A DNA stretch of 64,000 bases. Source: Cunninghamella blakesleeana. Lineage: Eukaryota > Mucoromycota > Mucoromycetes > Mucorales > Cunninghamellaceae. Position numbers and translations under genes: made by a program. This document shows positions 11,429 to 24,321 of the stretch, in pieces. The notes beneath the pieces were generated by a model. That model was not told where the DNA came from. It did no database searches and was given only the letters and a program-made list of their open reading frames with translations. The stretch is from positions 2,833,501 through 2,897,500 of the forward strand of contig JAFCIZ010000001.1 of the NCBI GenBank assembly GCA_017871115.1, written 5' to 3'. Position 1 is the first letter of the stretch; the number at the start of each line of letters is the position of its first letter.

Positions 11429-11795
11429 AAACGATAAATCTTTCTTCCTCACTCGCATGTCATCGTGTGATATTCCTTTTATTTCCCCCTCTCTCTCTCA
11501 CTTCTCTTTCCCTTCCTATGTTTATTGTTACACATTTTTTTTAAATCCTCGCCTATTTTTTTTATTTGCACTACATCTTTCTATCCCCATATTTTTGTAT
11601 TCCCCAATATTCGTGTTGCATAAAAATTTATTGTGACTTGGGTGATTTTCTTTTTTTATCTATATTTTCTCACACCACTTTTTTCTTTTCTTTTTCTTTT
11701 CTTTCGTTATTTTTCTCCTTTTTTTTTAAAAAAAATATACCTCTCTTTTATTCTATTTTACTTTATTTATCAAGAAAAGAAGGCTAAATATTATA

Positions 11796-12144
11796 ATGAA
11801 ACAACTTACATTAAGAACATCTTTATACTGGTAAGTTATAAAATAAGAATAAGAACAAGAAGGATAAGAATAAAATAAAATATTCTGTATATTTTCTTGT
11901 TAATATTTATTATCATATCTTATTTTTATTGTCTTTTAGGGGTATTCCTTTAACTTTAGTAGCGGCTTCGGTATATAATGTTAATAAAGCAAGAACTCAC
12001 CGACAATTAAATCCTATTCAGTTTGTATCAAGTGGAGAAACAAGGCAAGATATCGAAAAATTAAAAAGTATTCGGGATGAATGGTATCAAAAGAATAATG
12101 GTATTGGTTTAAAGGACGTTAGTCGTAGTGGTGGTGGTGTATAA
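11796..12144 (+). CDS. Small single-pass membrane protein, unknown
   Basis: Two exons, 11796-11830 and 11940-12144, give 79 residues. The start MKQLTLRTSLYWGIPLTLVA is followed by ASVYN, forming one hydrophobic segment at about residues 8-26, then a charged helix (QDIEKLKSIRDEWYQKNN) and a Gly-rich end. An amphipathic basic start plus one membrane span would suit a small mitochondrial inner-membrane protein such as an assembly factor, but I do not recognise the family. The splice phase closes exactly (TG joined to G makes Trp12) and the last exon opens directly after a TTTTAG acceptor. It lies 367 bp after the methyltransferase gene on the same strand. Confidence 0.6.
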
Positions 12145-12155
12145 TTGTTTTATAC

Positions 12156-12192
<37 letters not shown>

Positions 12193-12738
12193 TTAAAAAA
12201 AATATTTATTATGAAGTATGGCGATCTTTTATCTTTTTATGCTGTATACGAATTTTTATGGTTTTTCTTTTTCTCTTCTTCATCTTTGTATGTGTGTAAA
12301 TTTATTATTATTATCTAAAATTAAAAAATAAAATAAAAATAGGAATCTAAAACTTTATTATAAGCTTGTGATTAAAATATAGTTGGGGCATCAACCCGAA
12401 AATAATTAAAAAAACTTATACATGTATAACATTCCTAATGAAACAAAAATCTAAAGTGTTGTTTCATTTTCTACCTTTTATCATACAAAAGAAAAAAGTT
12501 GGAATGATTAAAGAATTTATAATATTTTTTTTTTTTTTATATTTACGTATAAATATATATATATATATTTATTTTTAAAAAAAGGCCTTTCTATTTTTCT
12601 TTTCTTTTTCTTTTTCTTTTTTTTTCTTTTTATATTTTAGAAATAGATAAATAATAATAATAGCAACAATAAAATAATAAGCATAAGAATTCTATTAAGT
12701 GAAGATTCAAGTTCTATTTTATTTAATAATTATAAAAA

Positions 12739-13980
12739 ATGCAAGAAACCAAACTAATAGAAATCCATGATCAATCTGAATTAATACAAAAATGGATGAA
12801 TTCCGTTAACAAATGTTTAGAAGAACAATGGAAAGATGCAAATTATTTATTGTATTATGCTAAAAAATGGAAAGATCCTCTCCCCCATCCTCATTCTTCC
12901 CAATTTACACCGGGGGAAATCATCCATCAGATGAGTAAGGCTGGTATAAGAATTATGCAAAAATCGATCGAATTATGTCAAGATTTATCAGAAACTGTGG
13001 TTCTTTTGAAAAAAAAAGAAAAGGGTACAAATCATTTAAACGCCGCCGAAAGCAATTTTTTAATTTTTCGAGAAAAAAAAGAAAAAGCAATGGATCCTCT
13101 TTCTCTATCTTTCTCTTCTTTATCTTCATCTTTATCTTCGTCTTCGTTATCAACCCTTTCTTCTTTCGATTTGGACAAAAACAACTATGTGCCCCTTCAA
13201 CTACCAAATAGACTTTCTTATTTTAATGAAAATGAACCTTTCCCTTCTCTCATGACGAAAAAAAAGAATGCATTACTTTTAAACGATTCAACAAGTACTA
13301 TAGTAAAAAACAAAAATAATAACAATAAAACATTGTATGATTCTTCTCCCTATTCCTACCCTTCTTATTCCTTTTTATTAAATAATGATAATCCAATCGC
13401 TACTAATACAACTTCAGCTCAGTGTCAAGATTGCTTTTTCTGTCAAACAGCTATGCCACTTGAAAATAATATACCATTTTATTCTTCTACTACCGCCAAT
13501 GGGAAATATCATCCGTTTATGTCGTCGATTCATAGTTTTTCTTCTATCACATCTTCTTTTATCATAGAAGATAAAAATGAAAATCATCATCAAGGTATTT
13601 CTTATCAACAACAACACGAACAATTTTTATCTTCACTTGCTTCATTACCATCTTTATCTATCGATTCCATTGATGATTTTTCATTGCCACCTATTGAAAT
13701 ACAAGCATCCTCCTTCCCTTCATTAAAAGAAAAAGAAAATAGTAATCGCAATAAACCATTATATGAGCAACAACAATCTTATTTATTAAACTTAAAACAA
13801 TCCATTTCTTTTTATTTTTATCAAGGAAATCAATTTGGTATTTTTAAAAAAAAGAAAAAATTGTCATCATCTTTGAAAGGAAAAGAAAGAGTCTGGGTTC
13901 CATCATGGGCCGAAAAACTACCCTTTACCTCATTGTTTTTATGCAAGAGAAAAAGTAATAAGGTTCATCCTATGAAATAA
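12739..13980 (+). CDS. Orphan Ser/Asn-rich protein, single exon
   Basis: A 413-codon uninterrupted frame with ATG at 12739. Residues 1-110 look folded and helical (SELIQKWMNSVNKCLEEQW, YAKKWKDPL, GEIIHQMSKAGIRIMQKSIE). The rest is low-complexity Ser-, Asn- and Lys-rich sequence with a lone CQDCFFCQ Cys cluster near residue 231, too little for a known zinc fold. The C-terminus is basic (FGIFKKKKKLSSSLKGK), possibly a nuclear signal. No family recognised. The length, the ATG after an A-rich leader and the ordered N-terminal part argue for a real gene. Lack of introns is unusual among its neighbours. Confidence 0.6.
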   Translation: MQETKLIEIHDQSELIQKWMNSVNKCLEEQWKDANYLLYYAKKWKDPLPHPHSSQFTPGEIIHQMSKAGIRIMQKSIELCQDLSETVVLLKKKEKGTNHLNAAESNFLIFREKKEKAMDPLSLSFSSLSSSLSSSSLSTLSSFDLDKNNYVPLQLPNRLSYFNENEPFPSLMTKKKNALLLNDSTSTIVKNKNNNNKTLYDSSPYSYPSYSFLLNNDNPIATNTTSAQCQDCFFCQTAMPLENNIPFYSSTTANGKYHPFMSSIHSFSSITSSFIIEDKNENHHQGISYQQQHEQFLSSLASLPSLSIDSIDDFSLPPIEIQASSFPSLKEKENSNRNKPLYEQQQSYLLNLKQSISFYFYQGNQFGIFKKKKKLSSSLKGKERVWVPSWAEKLPFTSLFLCKRKSNKVHPMK

Positions 13981-14196
13981 TTCTACTTTATTATTTTATT
14001 TAATTGATTTATTTATTTATTTATTTTATAATATTCAAAAAAAAAACGCGGGGTTTCCTTTTTTGGATTAGATTGATCATTTTTTTAAAAGCATTAAAAA
14101 AATAAAAAATATTTTTTGTTTTAAAACTCCATATTTTTTTTTCTCTTTCTCGTTTTATTTTTTACAGTAGTTTATTATTATTATTACTAATTGAAT

Positions 14197-17100
14197 ATGC
14201 GTCAAATTTATTTTAGTCATATTAGAAGAAACTTGTTGTCATCTTCAAAATCGTCTGTGTCGATTAAACAGCGAGTCATATCACCAACGATAGTACCAAG
14301 TTTGAAACCATACAACATTTTAACGCGTTTGACTACACCTTCTCTCTTATCTCTTAAACAATATCGTTCCATCCATTCAACCACTCTTTTATTTAATAAT
14401 ATAAAGAAAGCTAATAGATTGATTGATGAAAAAAGCCCTTATTTATTGGTAATGGATATTCTTTTATTTATTTTTATTCTTATTTATGAATCCTATTTAT
14501 ATATATTAACTAACTGGGTATTATTGTCATTATTACAATTTATTTATTTACTTATTTTTTTTAATAATATCAGCAACACGGTAATATTATTCATAGTTCC
14601 TAGTTCGATTTTTTTATGGCCATGTTATTAATTATTTTTTTATTATATTTGTACTTTTGACTGTATTTTCATTTGACAGCTCATAACCCGGTAAAATTAT
14701 AATATGATAACAATATGAAAATATCAAAATGGATAAAAGATAATACGCTAACATATTAATTCATTTTTCTTTTTCATTTTACATATTTTATATATTAAGG
14801 TGGATTGGTATCCATGGGGAGAACAAGCATTTCAAAAAGCAAAACTTGAAAATAAACCCATTTTTTTAAGTATTGGTTATTCTACTTGTCAGTAAGTTAT
14901 ATTAATAATGATAATAATCAAAGGAATGGTATATATATATATATATATATGTTTGTATGTATGTGTGTATGTATGCATATAATATACATACAATAAATAT
15001 CTTACTGTTCAATTTTGTTTTATATTATTATTATTATTATTATTATTTAATAACTAGTTGGTGTCATGTAATGGAAAACGAATCATTCGAAAATGAAGAG
15101 GTGGCAAAGATAATGAATGATTATTTTGTTAATATCAAAGGTAAAATAAAAAATGGAAAAAGAATAAAACCCCAAGTAAATAAAAAAGGGTTTACTTAGG
15201 TTATTGATGAGTATTATTTTTTATTTTTATGCTTAAATAGTTGATCGGTAATTATTGCGATATTATATCATATTTAAAAATTATTACCCTATTCAAACTT
15301 AAACCATCTTATCTAATCGAACTCTATTAATCATTTTAGTGAAGAAAATCCCGGTGTTGATAAATTATATATGACTTATGTTCAGTTAACTGCTGGTCGT
15401 GGAGGTTGGCCCATGTCTGTCTTTTTAACACCTGATTTAGAACCCTTTTTTGGTGGTACTTATTTTCACCCTAATGGATTTAAAACCGCATTGATTAAAA
15501 TTGCAGAAATTTGGCAAGAAGCTCCTCAAACTTTGCGTGAAAATGCTCAAGATACTATCCAACAACTTAAATCTTATGTACAAGTAAGCCCATTAAATAT
15601 ATAAATTAACACTTATAATAAAAATAAAAATAAAAAATAAAATACGGAATAAAGATAATCTCATTTTAATTATTTTTTATTTTAATTTTTTAAAATTATC
15701 AATAGTCAAGAACTTCAGATCCATTGGTTAATATGAATGCTAATGATATTGCAAAAGAAGCCTTCGATCATTATAAATCAGTTTATGACACAACACACGG
15801 AGGGTTTAATGGTGCACCCAAATTTCCACAACCTGTACAGTTAAACTTTTTATTGGAATATTTTGGCTATGCTAAACACCACAGTAATGATGAATATGCT
15901 AAACAAGCTCTTGATATGGTTCAATTTACTTTAAAGGTAATAAAGAAATTGTTTATTTAGTAAAATGATCTTAGTTACTTATTAAGGGGAAGGAAGGGAA
16001 GAAAAAAAAAGAGAAAGTGAAACAAAGAACAATAATAAAGTTTAATCATTTATACGTCATTTTTCTAACCTACCTTTTTTTCTTCTTAATACCTATTATA
16101 GAAAGTTGCAGCTGGTGGCATTCATGGTAATATTAATAAATAGTCGGTTTATAGTATATATAATAATTATATAGCGGACTAATAGAAAGTGAATTAATAC
16201 GATATATATGCATGTATAACAATGTTAATAAAAAAAATATAGATCATGTTGGTCAAGGTTTCCATCGTTATTCAACAGATAAACTTTGGCATGTTCCTCA
16301 TTTTGAAAAAATGCTATATGACCAAGCACAGCTACTCTATAGTTATTCATCTTTATATCAAATTACAAAGGACTCTTATTTTGCAACAGTTGCCAAAGAC
16401 ATCATTAATTATGTTAAAAGGGATTTAGGCCATGCTCAAGGTGGTTTTTATTCAGCTGAAGACGCTGATTCTTTACCAACTATTGATTCTAAGAAAAAAT
16501 TAGGTAAAACACATATAAATAAAATAAAATAAAATGTAAATGATTAGTTTTTATATATATATAATTTTGTATACTAGTTAACTAATAATCGTTATTTTTA
16601 TTATTTTATGCTCTTTAGAGGGCGCTTTTTGTGTATGGACAAAGTCTGAATTAGAATCTATCCTAAATCCAAAACAAGCTGATGTTATGATTCGTTATTT
16701 TGGCATAAAAGAGAACGGAAATGTTGATCCAGAACAAGATCCTCACTCTGAGTTAACTAATAAGGTATGTATATATATATTATATCTGTTTGTGTTTCTA
16801 TGTTTTAAAGTTAAAAATAAAAATGAAAGCAAAGCAAAACAAATAAATATTTTAAATGACAACTTGTGTAATTATTTTATAAAATACATTTTCTTTCTTT
16901 TTTCTTTTTTTAGAATGTTTTAACTCAACAAGAAACTATTGAAGAAACTGCAAATGCCTTAAATATATCATTACAAGAAACAAATAATCTTCTTGAAGAA
17001 GCTAAAGAAATTTTATGGAAGTATCGAATGGAACATAGACCAAGACCTCATCGCGATGATAAGATTATTACCGCATGGAACGGTAATAATAACAACAACA

Positions 17101-18448
17101 ATATCAATAGATATAATTTATGAAGTTATATAAAATAAACTAAGATTGAAACAATAATAATAGATTCGCTAATATACATATTTTGATATATATATTTGAA
17201 CATATGCAGGGTTAATGATTTCTGGTTTAGCTAAAGCGTATCAAGTGCTTCAAGATCCTTCTATATTAGATTTGGCAATTAATGCAGCAACTTTTATTAA
17301 AAAAGAAATGTACCATCCTGATTCAAAAACCTTAATTCGCAGTTATCGTAATGGACCATCAGATATTCATGGGTTTGTAGATGATTATAGGTAAACTAAC
17401 ATAGTATCAAATCATAATATTAATAAAAGGAAGAAAAATAATGGTTTCTAAATAAATGTTTCATTTCATTTTCATTTTTATATAGTTATTTAATTCAAGG
17501 ATTATTAGATCTTTACGAAGCTAACTTTGATGAAAAATGGGTACAATGGGCCTTCGATCTTCAAGAAAAACAAAATGATTTATTCTATGACAAGGATGCT
17601 GGAGGATATTTCACAGTACAAGAAAGCGATAAAAGTATACTTGTTAGAATGAAAGAAGGTATGTTGATATATATATATATAAAATGTATTTTATAAAAAA
17701 CGCTTTTTTTTTTATTTTTATTTTTAATTTTTCCCTTTCCCTTTCTCTTTTAAATCAAAATTGTAGAACAAGATGGTGCTGAACCTTCTCCGTAAGTTTT
17801 ATAAAATATGAATGATAATTATTAATTCTGTTAATGATTCTTAATCATATAAAAATTACTAATTTATTCTATTTAATGTTTTTGTATCTTGTATATATGT
17901 AGAAATGCTATCTCATTAAAAAACTTAGTCAGATTAGGAACTATTTTAGAAAATAAATCATATGTAACAAAAGCTCAAGATACTTTGGATTGCTTTAACT
18001 ATGCCGTATCTCGTTTCCCTTATGCTATGCCTGCTTTAGTTAGTTCTTTTCTATTAATGTATCATGGTGTTAAACAGGTAAAATTTAAAAAGAAAAAAAT
18101 AATAATTAAAGAATGTAGTATAAATAAATCAGATATATATACATGTATTAAGCTACATTTTGAATCGCGATATATATATTAAAAAAATAGGTTGTTCTTG
18201 CTGGAAATACTTCAAAATCAAATGTTGATATTTATAGAAATGAAATCAATCATCATTTTATTCCTAATAAGCTCGTTATTTTAGCCAAAGAGGATGGGTT
18301 TATTCAAAAAACTAATGATATTGTATCTCAAATTTCAGCAAGTCAAAAAGATAAGAAAAATATAACCGCCTTTATTTGTCAAGACTTCACTTGCGGTTTA
18401 CCTATTAATGATTTAAAACATTTGAAAAAATCTTTAACTGATCAGTAA
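14197..18448 (+). CDS. SPATA20/YyaL-like thioredoxin-domain protein
   Basis: Seventeen exons: 14197-14448, 14574-14580, 14680-14690, 14800-14891, 15058-15140, 15241-15247, 15340-15583, 15706-15936, 16102-16126, 16243-16503, 16619-16764, 16914-17082, 17210-17390, 17486-17658, 17767-17791, 17903-18077, 18191-18448. The product is 779 residues. An Arg/Ser-rich start ([20 protein letters not shown]) suggests mitochondrial import. The thioredoxin-like DUF255 domain follows with [37 protein letters not shown] (CxxC), [15 protein letters not shown] and [13 protein letters not shown]. The (alpha/alpha)6 glycosidase-like half has [48 protein letters not shown] and [16 protein letters not shown]. Three exons are 7, 11 and 7 nt, yet each restores conserved residues. 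The family motif usually read as GGGFHRY is GQGFHRY here. Biochemical role in fungi is not established. Confidence 0.92.
14574..14580 (+). other. 7-nt coding microexon (SPATA20-like exon 2)
   Basis: CAACACG lies between TATCAG and GTAATA. With the 11-nt exon at 14680-14690 it supplies QHAHNP, completing the conserved SPYLLQHAxNPVDWYPWG motif. Omitting it breaks both frame and motif. Confidence 0.85.
14680..14690 (+). other. 11-nt coding microexon (SPATA20-like exon 3)
   Basis: CTCATAACCCG lies between TTTGACAG and GTAAAA. It joins to exon 4, which starts with the GTG codon at 14800, to give NPVDWYPWG. Confidence 0.85.
15241..15247 (+). other. 7-nt coding microexon (SPATA20-like exon 6)
   Basis: TTGATCG lies between AAATAG and GTAATT. 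It supplies V-D-R in NIKVDREENPGVD, a conserved block directly after the CxxC domain. Phases 1 and 2 on either side fit exactly. Confidence 0.85.
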
Positions 18449-19048
18449 TTTTTTCATACAAAATATACAAAAAGCTGTTTCATTTGGATAATGATAATGA
18501 AATATATAATATGTATACATTTTTTTTCTAATTAAAATTTTATTATTAATATATATGATAAGAATAAACTCTTGCTTTTTTTTATGGTTTTAATGTGCTT
18601 ACACTGTCTAATATTTCCTCCTTTTTCCCTTTCTTTTACCTATTTTTTCTACCAGTTAGAATTTCCTTTTACGGGATCCAAGAAATTCATATAGTTTGCC
18701 TAATAAAACCTTTATTTAATTTTAGAATGGTTTGGTTCGAAAGTCTGAAAAGTGTTATAAAATAAAAAATCAATGTATTTAATATAATTTATAATTAGAC
18801 TATTATTTCTAAAAAAATATGCACTTTTAATACAATAAAAGATACCGAAAATTATGGTCTGGACGAATATCTATTGGAAATCAATGTATCTTTAAATTGA
18901 ATACACTGAACAGACTACGTAGTCACCAAAGTTTTTTTTTAAATCCCGCAGTTTTTTTGTTTTTTGAAAAAAAGCCTTTTTTTTTTATAACTCCTCAATT
19001 TTTTTTTCTCTCTTTTTTTTTTTTTAAGAAAGTATATACATATTAATT

Positions 19049-20975
19049 ATGTCTGGCAATATCTCTGTACAAGCTACAGTTGAAGCTCAAGTAAATAAAT
19101 TTTTCAATAATAATAAAAGAATAATTGGAATTATAGAAGAAATAAAAATAGCAATAACAAAAGAAAAAATACATGAAGTTGTCCTGGGATAATTATATTA
19201 TATTATATATGTATATATACGTATAAATCTACGTGGCTTGTTTGAACTATAACAAAAAGGATAATATAGAAAAAGAGGATTAAAGAAAAGAAACAAAAAA
19301 AAGACAGAATCAATAGAGCAATTTGAATATGACAACAGCAGGACATGTAAAATACTTTATTTGTATATTTGTTAACTGAAATTTTTTTTTTATTATTTAT
19401 ATTATTTTAAATGCTGTATATAGATTGACGATTTAGCCTTCTATATTTCTCGTTTACGTGGTGAAAGCGAAGATGATGCACCCTATGTTAAAGAAATTCA
19501 ATCTCTTTTAGAATCTGATAAAAACAAAGTATATACTCAACTTGCCAAAGATATTTCTGTTTTATTAACTAAAAACGATCGTGGTAAATAATAATATATA
19601 ATAAAATAATATTGCAATAATTTGGATACACTGTGACAAAATAGCGCCTAAATATAGAATAATGATTTAACATATATATAAATATATATTTTATTTTTTT
19701 CCTTTTTCTATATAGAATTAGAGCATGCTTTTAATCTTGCTATTATTATCATATTGGGTGCTCCTGAACAAGTGTTACCTACTGCTGTAAAGACTTTGGT
19801 AGAATCTTTAACTAAAACTGATAGTTCCAAAGTCAGTTTAAAACAAAAAATGTAAGTTCGATAAACATTAATACATATTTATAATTTGCTTAACGAGAAA
19901 ATTTATATTGATTATATTTATCTGTTCATTTTTTCTTTTTTCTTTTTTAAAAAACTTTTTATATTTTTAGCTTACTTAATTTATACAATACATTACCATC
20001 CAATTCTCCTCTTCGATATGATGCTTTTATTGGTTTAGTAGATGTTACAGCTCAAGCCGATGAATTAGAATCCCTTACATCACAATCAACTAATGTAGAT
20101 GCTTGGGCTAAACAATGGGGAATTGATATTGCCACCGAACGTCAATTATATCAATATTTATCTGAAAAGTTAGATCAAGCTGGTGAAAAGTAATATGAAT
20201 AAATAAAAAAAAAAAAGAGAGAAGAAATAGAGAGGGAATAAATAATGTCATAGTGATAGAAATTAAGATTTTTTAAAAATAAGGTTTTATATTGACATTT
20301 GCTTATTTTTTTTTTTTTTGAAGAAAATCATCTCTTGACTTTTTATTAAAGAAATTAGCCACTTATCAAGAAAAGAATGAAGAAGCTGACAAATGTGCCA
20401 AAGAAGCTATTTTACGTGCGGTTGCCATGGAAAATTATTTTGCTTTTGAAGATTTAATTCAATTTACAGCCATTCAACAAATCAAAGACAGTGATGAATA
20501 TAAATTGTTAGATTTATTCTTAAATGGGCACCTTGATACTTATGAAACCTTCATCAAAAGCCATAGTGGATTGATTGCTGATCAAGAAGCCGGATTACGT
20601 AAAATTCGTTTATTATCATTAGCCTCCTTAGGATCCGAAAATTTAGCTCGCGAATTAAGTTATGGTGAAATCTCAAAAGCATTATCTATTTCTGAAAATG
20701 ATGTTGAAATGTGGGTCATTGATGTAATTCGTGCTGGATTAGTTGAAGCTAAATTGGATCAATTGAATAAAACCGTCATCGTCCATCGTAGTATTTATCG
20801 TGTCTTTGGAAAAGAACAATGGCAACAATTAAGTGTAAGATTGAATGCTTGGAAGGATAGTTTGAGCGAAATATTAACTGTCATTGGTAATGCTAAATTA
20901 ATTGCCGGAGGCTCTTTACAAGGTGCTACTACCGTTGTTGTTGAAGATAAATCTGAAGTTGTCAAATCAAATTAA
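19049..20975 (+). CDS. Translation initiation factor eIF3 subunit M
   Basis: PCI-domain subunit of the eIF3 complex, which binds the 40S ribosome during initiation. Exons 19049-19090, 19424-19583, 19716-19851, 19971-20189 and 20324-20975 give 402 residues, right for eIF3m. Features include DDLAFYISRLRGESEDDAPY, LLNLYNTLPSNSPLRYDAFI, EKKSSLDFLLKKLATYQ, AKEAILRAVAMENYFAFEDL and a winged-helix end of the PCI domain: LSYGEISKALSISENDVEMW, VIDVIRAGLVEAKLDQLNKT and HRSIYRVFGKEQWQQL. COP9 subunit 7 is the closest alternative; the total length and the FFN-like middle favour eIF3m. The first exon encodes only 14 residues and is followed by a 333-base intron, the longest of the gene. Confidence 0.9.
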
Positions 20976-22774
20976 TCCCATTTTTTTTCCTTTTTAATCA
21001 TTTTTTCTTCACACCTTTATCTTTTTTTTTCTACTTCTTTTTTTTTTATATTCTTTATTTATCACTATATACTTTTTTTTTCTTCCTTTTGATTATTGTT
21101 ATTTTACAATAATTTAAAAATTTCTATTTCTATTTCTCTCTTTTTAGTTTTTTTTTATTTTTGAAATGTATATCTTTTTCGTTTTAGATTTTTTTTTTTA
21201 ACATTTTTGTATCTTCACATCATAATTATATATATATATATAGATTATTGATTTCATTGATTAAAAAAAAAGAAAGAAAAAAAAAGGATAAAAATATAAT
21301 ATATACTATATAAAAATATATTACCATTTATATATTGGCCTTAAAATTGATTCATTAAAATAAGCATATATACTATGGTGAAAAAATAAAAGACTATGCA
21401 TATAAATGTATATATATATAAATGTATATTAATGCATAATAGAAAAGTAAAAGAATTGGTAGTTTAATAAAAATGAGAGGGAGCGTAAAAAAAATCTAAT
21501 AAAGACAAACATGATTTATGAATTACACCCTTTATTATTTTTTATAACTAATCATAAGTTTATAATTCATGCCTGAGTCATTTCCATATACGAGTTATCA
21601 GCTCTTTTGTATTTCATTTCAAAGTTTTGTTATACATTACCTTACATATTTTCAATGATAATATTCTATATTATATCAACTAAAGTACCTTTATTAATAA
21701 ATTCAATACACTAGCTTGAAAGGTGATGTACACTCTTTGTATTTTAATTGATAAACTAAAATAGTGGTTTGTTTATTTCATAGATGAGTTATATAATTGA
21801 ATTTGATGTTGCTGATATACCTTTTATCAATCATATTAGAATTAATATAAAATAATCCACTATTTTGTTCATTCAATTTTTATTCAGCTTGTATACTTTA
21901 TTAATTCAATTATCTGATGTTTTTGCTGTTGGAATAGCTGTCGTTAAATCATTGCAATTAATCCCCTCATTTTTCTTTTGTTTCCAATTTTGATATCTAT
22001 ATCATTAGTGTAATATTTCTATTTATCCATTAATAATAAACCAAGATAAAGATATTAGGATCATTGTATTACGTTCAAGAGTGATCAGTAAGAGGATATC
22101 CATTTCGTTTATCATTTAATTTAAAATATAATGCCAATGATTTGCCTCCTTTTTTTATGCACACGAAAAAATACATGACTACATAAAAAAAAAGATATAT
22201 TGATGAATAATATCAAATTATTTAATCTATCATTATAATCCCTTTTCATAAACATTACTGATTTATCCTTTTTTTTCAAATTGTTTGTTAATTGTTATAT
22301 TATTGTGTTGCTCACGGGTTAGTTTGTTTTATTTGGTGGACTTAGCATTCATATGGTTTTTTTTATTTCATTATTTTCTTTATTTATTGCTAATTAAGTT
22401 CAATATAAATTGCCACACTTTCTTCCAATAAAAAATTGACATAAATTTAATTTACTACTGTCATTCGTTTGAAGCACCACGCTTGTATCTAAAAAATGAA
22501 AATGAATAAATGCAATGGTGTTAATGACAGAGTCTTAAAAGTTATAAATAAGGTTATTTTTCCTTATATTTTTATTATTACTATTATTATTATATACTAT
22601 CACTCTCTCTCTCTCTATATATATATATATATTATATGTCATCCTTTTTTATTTGTTTAGTGTAAATCTTGATTTAGCTTTGGCAATATTCTGTACCTTG
22701 GTTTTTTTATTCTTATTTATAAAATATATTTCAGATAACCTATTTCCAGTAAACATAGTTCAATACTAAGGACG

Positions 22775-22805
<31 letters not shown>

Positions 22806-24321
22806 TTTATTATTTTTATTATTTTTATTATTTTTATTATTTTTATTATTTTTATTATTTTTATTTTTTTATTATTAATATTATTTTTTGATACGGTGAG
22901 TTGTTACATGTAGGTTATTATAAATTTATATCAGTATTAAAGTTTTTTGACGTAAGTACGCGTTGTAGCTTCAAAAAGATTTTTATTCAAGTTTTTCTTT
23001 AGTGTTAAACAATTATTATAGTTGTATTAATTAATATAAAGAAAAAATAAAAGATCAATAAAATTTGTTGAATATAAATAAATAAATTTATATAAAGAAG
23101 AAACAAGTACTATTACTACTATTACGACTATATTATTATAGTTGTTTTTAAAAACATGAAAAAATAAATAAAAATGAACCTAAAGTAAAAAAGAAAATGG
23201 TCTTTTTTTATTTTATAAAAAAATGAACGGGCCATAAAATACCCTTATAAAAAATCATACGAAAAAAATATATTTATATTGACCATTTTATGGCTTTTTC
23301 ATATTCAATTATTTTTCTTAGATAGTATTGTATTTGCATGTTTAATTTTTTTTTTTTTTTTTTTTTTTTTGGCATTTTAACTTACAGGATTCTAGAAATT
23401 TTCTAATCACAGAAAGGTAGCATTAAAGACTTGTGGAGAGGATTTATAAAATATATTAATAAAAAAGAATCGAATGATATAATATTTTATACTAAGTAAT
23501 GGATAAAAAAAAATGAATAATAATAAAAAAAGAAGCATGACTTTTTCAAAGCAATGATATATATATCTATATAATATCTTGGCTAAAATAATTAAAAATA
23601 GGTCATGACAAAAGGGTTTCTTGGAATTTAATGATTAAAACTATAGGTGATAAACGACAGAATCGCTCTATATAATCTTTATTTTCTTTTGTATTCATTC
23701 ATTAATGAAAAATCATTGCAAAAAAATAAATAAAGAGCTACTATAGTAACCATTGATTCATATTCATTCGATTTATATAGAAGTATTCCCATAATCCCAA
23801 TTAATTATTTATATTAGCGTTTTTTTATTTCGTATGTAAGAACTCATTATGTGTGGCTGTAAAGAACATTCTATCCAATAAAATGCTACAGTTTTTTTAT
23901 ATGGTGTTACATTAATGTTTCTTTTTTTTTTTTTAGACATTTTCCATCAATTGTGTATGATTACTTAATATGGATGAAATAAATAAATAAATAAATTTTA
24001 TATATGTAACTTACAAAATAAATAAATAAATACGTAAAGAATAATAAGGATGAAAACAATAGATAAATAATAAAAAAAAAGAATATTTAAAAAGTGGTAT
24101 GAAAAAAAAAAGTAACATCAAAAAATAGAATTATCCTATATTAATGAATCAAAAGAAGTGGATGTAATAATAATAATGATTAATATATACGTATATATAA
24201 AAAAGGGGAGAGTTTGAATAGGAGAATATAAAAGAAAGGGAATGGACTTTAATAGATCAAAATAATAATAATAATAAAAACAAGTATAGATATATATATT
24301 ATAAAATGATTATACAAATTT
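20976..24321. other. 3.3 kb gene-poor AT-rich region
   Basis: No open frame worth calling lies on either strand between the convergent 3' ends of eIF3m and the UPF0658 gene. It holds ATT and 9-mer tandem repeats at 22776-22862 and a T-run of about 25 at 23347-23371. Both flanking genes end here, so no promoter is required. A non-coding RNA, a relict element or a replication origin is possible, but nothing in the sequence singles one out. Confidence 0.6.
22776..22862. repeat. ATT triplets followed by seven ATTATTTTT units
   Basis: Eight ATT triplets (22776-22799) run directly into seven perfect tandem copies of the 9-mer ATTATTTTT (22800-22862). The 9-mer looks like a slippage product of the triplet run. 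Confidence 0.9.

Noticed and set aside
18735..18760. GGTTCGAAA resembling a tRNA T-loop
   Set aside because: No cloverleaf can be drawn around it, and it lies in the 3' flank of the SPATA20-like gene.
22776..22862. Tandem array considered as a CRISPR-like or satellite structure
   Set aside because: Units are contiguous and simple, with no spacers; it is a microsatellite.
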